DNA from: UMGS172 sp964634675
Lineage (GTDB): Bacteria > Bacillota > Clostridia > Oscillospirales > Acutalibacteraceae
DNA length: 35,304 bases
Direction of reading: 5' to 3'
Assembly: GCA_964634675.1 (NCBI GenBank)
Contig: CAZWLH010000008.1
Span: 1-35,304, forward strand
Shown here piece by piece: positions 9,067 through 15,719 of the stretch. The translations under genes were made by a program, and so were the position numbers. A model generated the notes under the pieces. That model was not told the DNA's origin and did not search any database. It saw only the letters and a program-made list of their open reading frames with translations. Each line of letters opens with the position of its first letter. Position 1 is the stretch's first letter.

Positions 9067-10712
9067 GCTTTAAATATGCCGGGGCCGAAGCCTTTGCCTT
9101 GCGAAATGTCGGACTCGGTATAAAGAGCGGAGAATTTATCGTGGTGTGCGGAGAATCGGGCTGCGGTAAAACGACCCTTCTGAGGCTTTTGAAAAAGGAG
9201 CTTGCTCCTGCCGGAGAGCTTTCGGGCAAAATTTATTATAACGGCACTCTGCAAAGCGAGCTTGACCGAAGAACCGATGCTTTGGAGATAGGCTTTGTTA
9301 TGCAAAACCCCGATACTCAGATAGTGACCGACAAGGTTTGGCATGAGCTTGCCTTCGGGCTTGAAAATATCGGTATGCCCACCGAGGCCATACGCCGACG
9401 TGTCGGAGAAACTGCAAGCTATTTCGGTATCCAAAATCGGTTCAGAAGCAAGACCGACGAGCTTTCGGGCGGACAGAAGCAGCTTTTGAATTTGGCCTCG
9501 GTCACGGTGATGCAGCCGAAGCTCCTTATTCTCGACGAGCCGACGAGTCAGCTTGACCCGATCGCAGCAGCGGATTTTTTGGGAACGCTTCAAAAGCTAA
9601 ACCGAGAATTGGGACTGACCGTGGTAATCGCCGAGCACCGCCTTGAGGAGGCCTTTCCGATGGCCGACAGGGTGCTTGTTATGGAAAAGGGAGAGGTGTC
9701 GGCCTTCGATAAGCCTCGGAACATCGGGCCGCTTTTAAAAAGCAGGTCAAGCTCACATCCGATGCTTTTGGGACTCCCGAGTGCGGTTCGCATCTTCGAG
9801 GGCTTGAATTCGAGCGTAGAATGCCCCTTGACCGTTAAGGAAGGGCGGCAATTTTTGGAACGAAGCTTTAAGCCGTGCTCACAATACGCTTCGAGGGTGA
9901 AGAATGAGACAGACGGGGAGACGGCCGTTGAGCTTAAAAATGTTTGGTTCAGATATGAAAGAGATCTGCCGGATATTCTTCGCTCAACATCGCTTAAGGT
10001 GATGAAGGGCGAGATATACTGTATTCTCGGCGGCAACGGAACCGGCAAAACAACCACCCTTAATGTCATATCGGGACTCAATAAGGCTTACAGAGGAAAG
10101 GTGATAATCGACGGAAAGCCGATAAAGGCTTATAAGGGAAATTCGCTTTACCGCAAAAAGCTGGCATTTCTTCCGCAAAATCCTCAAACTGTGTTTTTGA
10201 AGGATACCGTGCGTGCCGATCTTTCCGAAATACTCGAGGCTATGCAGGTGAAGAAAAACGAACGGGCTGATCTTATCGAAAACGTTGCACAAAGGGTCGG
10301 CATAACGCATTTGCTCCACAAGCATCCGTTTGATCTGAGCGGCGGCGAGCAGCAAAAGTGCGCTTTGGCAAAGCTGCTTTTGCTCGAGCCCGAGATACTG
10401 CTGCTTGATGAGCCCACAAAGGGACTTGATGCCTTCTCAAAGCAGAGACTTAAAGCAATTCTTTGTGAGCTGAAGGCCGACGGTATGACCGTTCTGACGG
10501 TCACGCACGATGTCGAATTTGCCGCCGAAGTTGCCGACCGATGCGCGCTGTTCTTCGACGGTGAGATACTCTCGGCCGATTCTCCCGAAAGCTTTTTCTC
10601 ACAAAATAGCTTTTATACCACTGCCGCCAACCGAATGGCACGTGAGCTGTGGCCCGAGGCCGTGACCTGTGAGCAGGTCATTTCGGCCGCAAAGGAGTCG
10701 GAAAAACTATGA
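9039..10712 (+). CDS. Fused double ATPase of ECF transporter (EcfA-EcfA')
   Basis: This 557-residue protein holds two complete ABC ATPase domains. Domain 1 has Walker A GESGCGKTT (about 38-46), Q-loop VMQNPDTQ, signature LSGGQKQLL and Walker B LLILDEPTSQLDP. Domain 2 (from about 290) has GGNGTGKTTT, FLPQNPQT, LSGGEQQKCALAKLLL and ILLLDEPTKGLD, then TVTHD as H-loop. Most ECF importers use two separate ATPases, but fused forms are known. It energises vitamin import together with EcfT and the S component downstream. The ATG at 9039 lies inside the restored ecfT frame, and its TGA overlaps the next ATG (ATGA at 10709). It appears intact and dedicated to this operon. Confidence 0.95.
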   Translation: MEILRIENLSFKYAGAEAFALRNVGLGIKSGEFIVVCGESGCGKTTLLRLLKKELAPAGELSGKIYYNGTLQSELDRRTDALEIGFVMQNPDTQIVTDKVWHELAFGLENIGMPTEAIRRRVGETASYFGIQNRFRSKTDELSGGQKQLLNLASVTVMQPKLLILDEPTSQLDPIAAADFLGTLQKLNRELGLTVVIAEHRLEEAFPMADRVLVMEKGEVSAFDKPRNIGPLLKSRSSSHPMLLGLPSAVRIFEGLNSSVECPLTVKEGRQFLERSFKPCSQYASRVKNETDGETAVELKNVWFRYERDLPDILRSTSLKVMKGEIYCILGGNGTGKTTTLNVISGLNKAYRGKVIIDGKPIKAYKGNSLYRKKLAFLPQNPQTVFLKDTVRADLSEILEAMQVKKNERADLIENVAQRVGITHLLHKHPFDLSGGEQQKCALAKLLLLEPEILLLDEPTKGLDAFSKQRLKAILCELKADGMTVLTVTHDVEFAAEVADRCALFFDGEILSADSPESFFSQNSFYTTAANRMARELWPEAVTCEQVISAAKESEKL

Positions 10713-11386
10713 AAAGAAAAATATCGCTCGTGATACTTTGCTTTGCGGTTCCTGCGGTCGTTGTCGGCGGTGCGCTCATATTCAAGGGCAAGCACTATGC
10801 GTGGATATCCCTCGTTGTTGCTCTGCTTTCCTGCGTTCCGTTTTTTATCGGGTTCGAACGGCGTGAAGCCGATACAAAAAAAGCGGTGCTGATAGCGGTT
10901 TCGACAGCCGTTTCGGTCGTTGGAAGAATTATTTTCGCTCCGCTCCCCGGCTTTAAACCCGTGACCGCCGTGGTCGTGACAGTTGCAATGTATTTCGGAA
11001 AGGAAGCCGGCTTTATAACGGGTGCTATGTCAGCCGTTATTTCCAACTTTTATTTCGGACAGGGACCGTGGACGCCGTTTCAAATGTTCGGTTGGGGCTT
11101 TGTCGGTCTGCTTGCCGGACTTTTGGCCGAGCCGCTTAAAAAAAGCCGGCTTTGCCTTGCGGTCTATGGCGTGTTTTCGGGCGTGCTCTATTCGTGCCTG
11201 ATGGATGTGTGGACGGTGCTCTGGACTGACGGATATTTCAATATTTCGAGATATTTGGCGGCGATAGTTTCGGCGGCATATTTTACAGCGGTCTATGCCG
11301 TGTCAAATGTCGTATTTTTGATGCTGCTTGCAAAGCCGATAGGCAAAATTTTCGGCCGGATCAAGCGAAAATACGGTATAGAATAG
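10709..11386 (+). CDS. ECF transporter substrate-binding S component, probably for cobalamin
   Basis: This 225-residue integral membrane protein has about six hydrophobic helices. The region GRIIFAPLPGFKPVTAVV...GFITGAMSAVISNFYFGQGPWTPFQMFGWGFVGLLAGLL is typical of ECF S components: a conserved Pro/Gly loop, an FGQGPWTPFQM motif and small-residue helices that dock on EcfT. Positions are about residues 72-145. The start overlaps the stop of the ATPase gene. The S component decides substrate. Given the cobalamin riboswitch and transcobalamin-like surface proteins I infer cobalamin or a corrinoid precursor, as for CbrT-type S components, but the ligand is not readable from the sequence. The stop is TAG. 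Confidence 0.85.
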   Translation: MKRKISLVILCFAVPAVVVGGALIFKGKHYAWISLVVALLSCVPFFIGFERREADTKKAVLIAVSTAVSVVGRIIFAPLPGFKPVTAVVVTVAMYFGKEAGFITGAMSAVISNFYFGQGPWTPFQMFGWGFVGLLAGLLAEPLKKSRLCLAVYGVFSGVLYSCLMDVWTVLWTDGYFNISRYLAAIVSAAYFTAVYAVSNVVFLMLLAKPIGKIFGRIKRKYGIE

Positions 11387-11411
11387 ATGCATTGCAAAGG
11401 AGGACTTTATT

Positions 11412-11660
11412 TTGAAAAATTCCTTTTCGTTTTTTAAAAACACCGAATGTGAATGCTTTCCCTGCCATAAATCGGCCGATACGGAAGATTTCAACTGTCT
11501 TTTCTGTTTTTGTCCGTTATACTGTCGGGGCAACTGCGGCGGAAATTTTCGGATTACCGAAAACGGAACAAAGGACTGCTCCGACTGTATGTTGCCGCAT
11601 ATACCGAAGAATTACAATTACATAATTTCAAAGCTAAGTAAAAAGGATGACTGCCGCTAA
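11412..11660 (+). CDS. Cysteine-rich small protein (probable metal-binding)
   Basis: This 82-residue protein starts at TTG 11412 behind GGAGG. It has a dense cysteine pattern: ECECFPCH, CLFCFCPLYC, NCGG, CSDCMLPH. The layout fits the 'cysteine-rich small domain' family, presumed to bind metal, which I recall as often encoded near corrinoid genes (from memory, not checked). It follows ecfS by 25 bases and probably closes the cobalamin operon. The last codons and the stop (KKDDCR, TAA 11658-11660) lie within the left arm of an inverted-repeat element, so the natural C-terminus may have been replaced. A role in corrinoid or cobalt handling is only suggested by position. Confidence 0.75.
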   Translation: MKNSFSFFKNTECECFPCHKSADTEDFNCLFCFCPLYCRGNCGGNFRITENGTKDCSDCMLPHIPKNYNYIISKLSKKDDCR

Positions 11661-11954
11661 TGATGAGGTACCATAACGAAGTTTGGTTTTTGAACCGAAA
11701 AATCCCCCGTATCTTGCCGAAAAGCCTTGAAATACGACAGTATTCCCGCATTTTTCGTCTTCGATGCGAAGAATTTTTATCGGTTATAAAACTGCGATGC
11801 ACTTTAAAATAAAAATTTCGGATGGGAGTCGCGACAAAAACGCACAGTAATGCTGACGCATACTGTGCGTTTTTAACAAAGAATACCGCCGAAATTTCAC
11901 ATTTTAAAGCAAGACTTCGTTATGGCACCTCATCATAAGGCAATCATCCTTTTT
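11640..11954. repeat. Long terminal inverted repeat element, MITE-like
   Basis: The left arm (11640-11682) and right arm (11914-11954) are imperfect inverted copies. AAAAAGGATGA is shared exactly, then CTGCC/TTGCC, then TGATGAGGTACCATAACGAAGT on the left against the same with GCC for ACC on the right (21 of 22). Weaker complementarity continues inward for about 30 bases. There is no transposase and no convincing gene inside, only a possible 49-codon frame from 11660. No clear target-site duplication is visible. It fills the whole gap between the cobalamin operon and the leftward gene at 11975. It could be a non-autonomous mobile element, a REP/BIME-like repeat or a large structured RNA. Confidence 0.65.
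11836..11874. terminator. Bidirectional hairpin terminator inside the inverted-repeat element
   Basis: AAAAACGCACAGTA (11836-11849) is a perfect inverted copy of TACTGTGCGTTTTT (11861-11874) with an 11-base loop. A- and T-runs flank the stem, so it can terminate transcripts from either side, including the cobalamin operon. Confidence 0.8.
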
Positions 11955-11974
11955 CTGTTTGTTGAATTTAAGAT

Positions 11975-12256
11975 TTATTCGTCTTCCTCGTCCTCGTCGT
12001 TCTTTCCGGGAACCTCTTTATAAAGGTTGAAACGGAAGAGAAGACTTTCGTCCTCGGGGTTGGTGCAGCGCAAAGCGGCTTCCTTTATAACTGCGCCCTT
12101 CATAATGTTGGCAACACCGATCATCTGGCAAAGCTTCGATTTCAAATTGAGCACATCGCCGTCGGCCGTTTCAAGAAAAACGTCGCCCTTGCATTTGTCG
12201 AGTGTCTGAATAAAATCAGCCATATCTATATCGTGCATAACAAGAAATCTTTCCAT
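11975..12256 (-). CDS. Small conserved protein, HPr-like fold suspected
   Basis: The 93-residue protein is read from ATG at 12256 (MERFLVMHDIDM), chosen because GGAG lies about eight bases upstream; an upstream start would add eight residues. A compact sequence (DMADFIQTLDKCKGDVFLETADGDVLNLKSKLCQMIGV) suggests an alternating beta/alpha fold reminiscent of HPr-like proteins, without a phospho-His motif. It ends in a very acidic tail (GKNDEDEEDE). A good promoter lies upstream (12325-12353). I do not recognise a function; the HPr resemblance is a fold-level impression only. Confidence 0.7.
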   Translation of the reverse strand: MERFLVMHDIDMADFIQTLDKCKGDVFLETADGDVLNLKSKLCQMIGVANIMKGAVIKEAALRCTNPEDESLLFRFNLYKEVPGKNDEDEEDE

Positions 12257-12324
12257 TTTACATTCTCCGTTCCGCCGCATGGAGTTTTAGTGCGGCTCAT
12301 CTTCAATACTTGATTTACAAGGCT

Positions 12325-12353
12325 ATTATAAGGTAAATTTTGTTAATAGTCAA
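12325..12353 (-). promoter_or_regulatory. Promoter for the small HPr-like gene
   Basis: On the minus strand TTGACT (12353-12348), a 17-base spacer and TATAAT (12330-12325) match the SigA consensus, about 70 bases before the start codon at 12256. Confidence 0.75.
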
Positions 12354-12394
12354 TCATAAATTTGTAAAATATCTTAAACTTTGCCGATTTTTCA

Positions 12395-12423
12395 TTGCCA
12401 AAACGGATCATAGGTGGTACAAT
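12395..12423 (+). promoter_or_regulatory. Promoter for lipoprotein genes
   Basis: TTGCCA (12395-12400), a 17-base spacer and TACAAT (12418-12423) precede the ATG at 12457. GAGAGGAC serves as ribosome binding site. Confidence 0.65.
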
Positions 12424-12456
12424 TATCAGGTAAGAAAATACTGAGAGGACATTTCT

Positions 12457-14034
12457 ATGAAATCGGGTAAATTAGTTTGTGCCGCAATGGCGGCCGTTAC
12501 CGTTTTGACCGTGTCGGGCTGTAAGGAAAAAAAGACCGATGAGAGCAAGGCACCGTTTTTTGCTCTTGCCGAAACGGTATATGCATCGGACGATTCCGCG
12601 ACTTCGGTCTGCAACCGGTATAATCCCGCTTATACCGATAACCTGTCACCGTCGGAAAGCTACGGTGCATTGGCGGTGTTTGCAGGCGGCTTTAACATTT
12701 ATACCAAAACCGAGGACGGAAAAAATTCGATTATCCAAAATCCTCTTTACGGACTTATGACCGAAAGCGGAGCAGTGGTGGTCGATGCTGTTTACGATGC
12801 CGTTGTCAAGCATATTTCGGTCGAGGGCGATACGGTTTATGAGCTTATAAAGGGCTCGGACGGCACCGAGGTGAAGAAAAGCGAACGCTATGCGGCCGCA
12901 GGTGACGGAAGCTGGGTGTTCAAAATGCCGAAGAACACCTATATTCATTCGGTCGGCGCAAACCGCGTTGTTTTGAAGCGTGTCAGAACCTCTGGTAAGA
13001 GAACCTATGAATACTTCGATTTTTACGATTTTTCGGGCAAACGCAAATTCACGCTCGAGTCCAAGCTTTGCGAGGATAAGAATGCCGAGGTTTCGATAGG
13101 AAGCTTCGACGAATGGCTGCTTCCCGTTAATATAACAGTCAAAACTCCCAACGAAAAAAAAGACGGAGAGGAACAGACCTATTCCGTGGAAAGCAGTGCA
13201 TATTATATCGACAATTCGGGCAAAAAGCTGTTTGAGGGCTTTACCTACTGCGGCGAATTCAAGAACGGCTATGCAGTTGCCGCCGATGAAAACGGCCTGT
13301 ACGGCGTTATAAAGCCGAACGGCGAATGGTTCATCGAGCCGCATTACAAAAATATCAACTACAATGCGGCAAAGGGACTTTTTGCCTGTGCCGATGACGG
13401 CTTTTACGATATACTCGATACCGAAAAAAAGTCGGTCAAAAAGGTCATCTGCGTTAAGGGAAGCGTTGAAATACTCGACGGAGAGCCCACGGTTTACAAA
13501 AAGGTCAATGCCGATACCGAGCGAACCGAGTATTTTTATCTTGATTCGGGCAAGCCGTTTACCTGCATAGAAAACGGTATGTTTCCGAACAGTGACCGTG
13601 AGATAGGCGGACTTTATGTCGGCTATTATTCCGGCACGGGAACGATATTCGATACCGACGGGGTAAGCATTGCGAGCATCGGCGATTTCGGAAAATTGGC
13701 CGACCGCTTCGGAAATACCGCCGTTGTGACGAATTCAACCGATAAAAAGGTGTGCTTTGTATCGGTTTCGTCAAAGCAGCGCGGAGAGTGGCTCGATATG
13801 AGCTATACGGGACAGTCGATCGACGGACGGTACCTTGTCTTGAAAAGACCCGATGCACTTACCGCAGAGTATTCGCTTTACGATCTGCTTACCGAAAGCT
13901 TTGTTTATTCCGACTGTGATTATATTGAGGTCACGGGTCAAAGCGGCGAATTTGTTTCGATAGTTTATGGCGGAGGAGCTTTTGTCTGTGACTCGAAGCT
14001 CAATGTCATACTCTCTGTCGCAAACTGTAATTAA
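12457..14034 (+). CDS. Lipoprotein with WG-like beta-propeller repeats
   Basis: This 525-residue protein has a lipoprotein signal peptide ending in the lipobox LTVSGC (Cys22). The mature part contains repeats typical of WG/KWG beta-propeller proteins: NPLYGLMTESGAVVVDAVYDAV, then NGLYGVIKPNGEWFIEPHYKNI, and similar Y-x-x-D/S-G-K units spread over the protein. It would be tethered on the outer face of the membrane. It is followed after 10 bases by another lipoprotein gene and probably forms an operon with it from the promoter at 12395. The function of WG-repeat lipoproteins is mostly unknown; protein interaction or cell-wall sensing is usual speculation. Confidence 0.8.
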   Translation: MKSGKLVCAAMAAVTVLTVSGCKEKKTDESKAPFFALAETVYASDDSATSVCNRYNPAYTDNLSPSESYGALAVFAGGFNIYTKTEDGKNSIIQNPLYGLMTESGAVVVDAVYDAVVKHISVEGDTVYELIKGSDGTEVKKSERYAAAGDGSWVFKMPKNTYIHSVGANRVVLKRVRTSGKRTYEYFDFYDFSGKRKFTLESKLCEDKNAEVSIGSFDEWLLPVNITVKTPNEKKDGEEQTYSVESSAYYIDNSGKKLFEGFTYCGEFKNGYAVAADENGLYGVIKPNGEWFIEPHYKNINYNAAKGLFACADDGFYDILDTEKKSVKKVICVKGSVEILDGEPTVYKKVNADTERTEYFYLDSGKPFTCIENGMFPNSDREIGGLYVGYYSGTGTIFDTDGVSIASIGDFGKLADRFGNTAVVTNSTDKKVCFVSVSSKQRGEWLDMSYTGQSIDGRYLVLKRPDALTAEYSLYDLLTESFVYSDCDYIEVTGQSGEFVSIVYGGGAFVCDSKLNVILSVANCN

Positions 14035-14044
14035 GGAGGCCGAA

Positions 14045-14911
14045 ATGAAAAAAGCATTATTGGTGCTCATTTGCGTTTTGAGCATATTCACATCGGCCTG
14101 CAAGGAGCAAAAGGCCGACCGTCTTGCCGAGGGCAGTGTTCGCTTCACTGCCGAAAATTTGCCTAAAATCTCCGTGACCGAGCTTACAAAGTCAAACGGT
14201 ATGGAACTTGCGGCGGCAATACTCGGCGTGACTCCTTCCGAGGCTTCAAGTCTTATCACCGTGTGCGAAACCACCGATGACTGCTATGCTGCGCTTATCA
14301 GCGGAGAGTGTGACATCGTCATCGCTCATCCTTACGGAAAGAGCGTTAAGGAGTTGCTTTCGGCAACACCGCTTGAATTTACCGAAGCCTCACTTTATTC
14401 CGATGCACTTGTGTTTATAACCAACGGCGGCTCGGCTCCCGATACGCTTTCGACCGAGCAGCTGCGGTCTCTCTATTCCGGTGAGACGGTAAACTGGAAG
14501 GAAACAGGCGGAAGTGACACGGCGGTGACACTTTTCGGACAAAAAAGCAAAACTGCGGTGCAGAACGCCTTTGAAAAATATATTTCCGAGGATATAACAG
14601 TGCCGGAAATACAAAAAACCATCGAAACCGCCGACGGAAGCTATATGGCAGCGGTCGGCTATGACAACCGAAACGGAGCCTTGGGCTATATGCTTCTCAA
14701 AACGTCGAACGGCTTCAATGGCGGAAGCGTTAAGCCTCTTGCCGTCGACGGCGTTCTGCCGTCCGAAGAAACGGTTGCATCGGGCGAATATAAGCTGACC
14801 GTGCCCGTGAATGTCGTGATACGTGCCTCAGAGCCTGCGGGACAGAGCGTGCGCGTGCTCTATGATTGGATAATTTCCGAGCAGGGAAGAGCCGCCGCAG
14901 GCTGCAAATAG
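14045..14911 (+). CDS. PstS-like periplasmic-binding-protein lipoprotein
   Basis: This 288-residue protein is read from ATG 14045 (RBS AAGGAGG 14033-14039). A 26-codon longer frame overlapping the upstream gene is rejected because the signal peptide begins here. The lipobox is FTSAC (Cys about 20). Segments such as LITVCETTDDCYAALISGECDIVIAHP and LSTEQLRSLYSGETVNWKETGGSD, and the closing GYMLLKTS...YKLTVPVNVVIR, follow the layout of phosphate/tungstate-type solute-binding proteins (PBP-like superfamily). No ABC permease or ATPase genes are beside it. It may therefore be an orphan binding or sensing protein that works with the WG-repeat lipoprotein. Confidence 0.8.
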   Translation: MKKALLVLICVLSIFTSACKEQKADRLAEGSVRFTAENLPKISVTELTKSNGMELAAAILGVTPSEASSLITVCETTDDCYAALISGECDIVIAHPYGKSVKELLSATPLEFTEASLYSDALVFITNGGSAPDTLSTEQLRSLYSGETVNWKETGGSDTAVTLFGQKSKTAVQNAFEKYISEDITVPEIQKTIETADGSYMAAVGYDNRNGALGYMLLKTSNGFNGGSVKPLAVDGVLPSEETVASGEYKLTVPVNVVIRASEPAGQSVRVLYDWIISEQGRAAAGCK

Positions 14912-14916
14912 ATAAA

Positions 14917-14958
14917 AAAAGACTGCTTCACCTCGTCATTTCGGTGAAGCAGTCTTTT
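14917..14958. terminator. Bidirectional terminator
   Basis: AAAAGACTGCTTCACC (14917-14932) and GGTGAAGCAGTCTTTT (14943-14958) form a perfect 16-bp stem, with A-rich flank on one side and T-rich on the other. It lies between convergent genes ending at 14911 and 14963. Confidence 0.9.
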
Positions 14959-14962
14959 CAGG

Positions 14963-15622
14963 TCAACCGAATTTAAATTCCGAAAAATCCTCCAAATAAA
15001 TGTCGGCGGCCGACATCATTTCCTCCTTCGGACTTGTGCAGTAGCTGTCGCTTACGGCAACGGTCTTGATACCGATGCTTTTGGCGGTCTTGATACTGTA
15101 CAGGGTGTCCTCAAAGAGCACCTCCTCGGTGACGTCGCAGCCGAAGCGCTCGGCGATACCGATAAATATGTCGGGAGTGAATTTGCCCTTCGGATAATCG
15201 TCGGGACTTAATATAAACTCAAAATAATCTCTTATTCCGTTACGCTTTAAAGCAAGCTCGACAAGTCTTGTCGGGGTGGCCGAGGCAATGCACATTCTGA
15301 CTCCTGCCTTTTTCAGCGTTTCGAGCATTTCGACAACGCCCTTTTTGGGGCAGGGATATTTTTCATAGCAATAGCCGATGACCTTGAGAATATCGCCGAC
15401 CTCGATCTGCTGAATGGCTTGGTCGGAGTATCTTTCTCTTAAATACGATATTCTTTCGGAGTACGGCAGATGTATCGAAACTATCGCATCCTCATCGGTT
15501 ATAGCCGGAACGGGAAGTCCGTTCATCTCGGCGTAAAACGGAATAATGTCACGCCAATATTTCATAGTGTCTAAAAGTGTACCGTCCATATCGAAAACGG
15601 CATATTTGAATTCCATTTTCAT
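14963..15622 (-). CDS. HAD-superfamily phosphatase (beta-phosphoglucomutase-like)
   Basis: A protein of about 219 residues. Motif I is FDMDGTLLDT near the N-terminus (nucleophile Asp and acid/base Asp), motif II lies in CIASAT, and motif III/IV is LFEDTLYSIKTAKSIGIKTVAV. An alpha-helical cap lies between motif I and II. These are signs of a subfamily I HAD hydrolase of the phosphoglycolate phosphatase/beta-phosphoglucomutase type acting on small phosphorylated metabolites in the cytosol; the substrate cannot be told. ATG 15622 is taken as start, but GTG 15625 and ATG 15616 are alternatives. The promoter at 15634-15661 places the transcription start only a few bases upstream, so the leader is very short. 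Confidence 0.85.
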   Translation of the reverse strand: MKMEFKYAVFDMDGTLLDTMKYWRDIIPFYAEMNGLPVPAITDEDAIVSIHLPYSERISYLRERYSDQAIQQIEVGDILKVIGYCYEKYPCPKKGVVEMLETLKKAGVRMCIASATPTRLVELALKRNGIRDYFEFILSPDDYPKGKFTPDIFIGIAERFGCDVTEEVLFEDTLYSIKTAKSIGIKTVAVSDSYCTSPKEEMMSAADIYLEDFSEFKFG

Positions 15623-15633
15623 CACCCGAGGTC

Positions 15634-15661
15634 ATTATAACATAAAATTTCACTTTTTCAA
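15634..15661 (-). promoter_or_regulatory. Promoter for HAD phosphatase gene
   Basis: On the minus strand TTGAAA (15661-15656), a 16-base spacer and TATAAT (15639-15634) lie immediately before the start codons at 15625-15616. The resulting 5' leader would be only about 5-11 bases. Confidence 0.7.
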
Positions 15662-15719
15662 GCAAAATTAAGTCACTTTCCGCATAGAATAATAAATAAA
15701 CGACGGAGGTATTATTGAA

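Noticed and set aside
11660..11809. 49-codon frame inside the inverted-repeat element
   Set aside because: It starts within the repeat arm, overlaps the upstream stop, has no RBS of its own and no recognisable domain.
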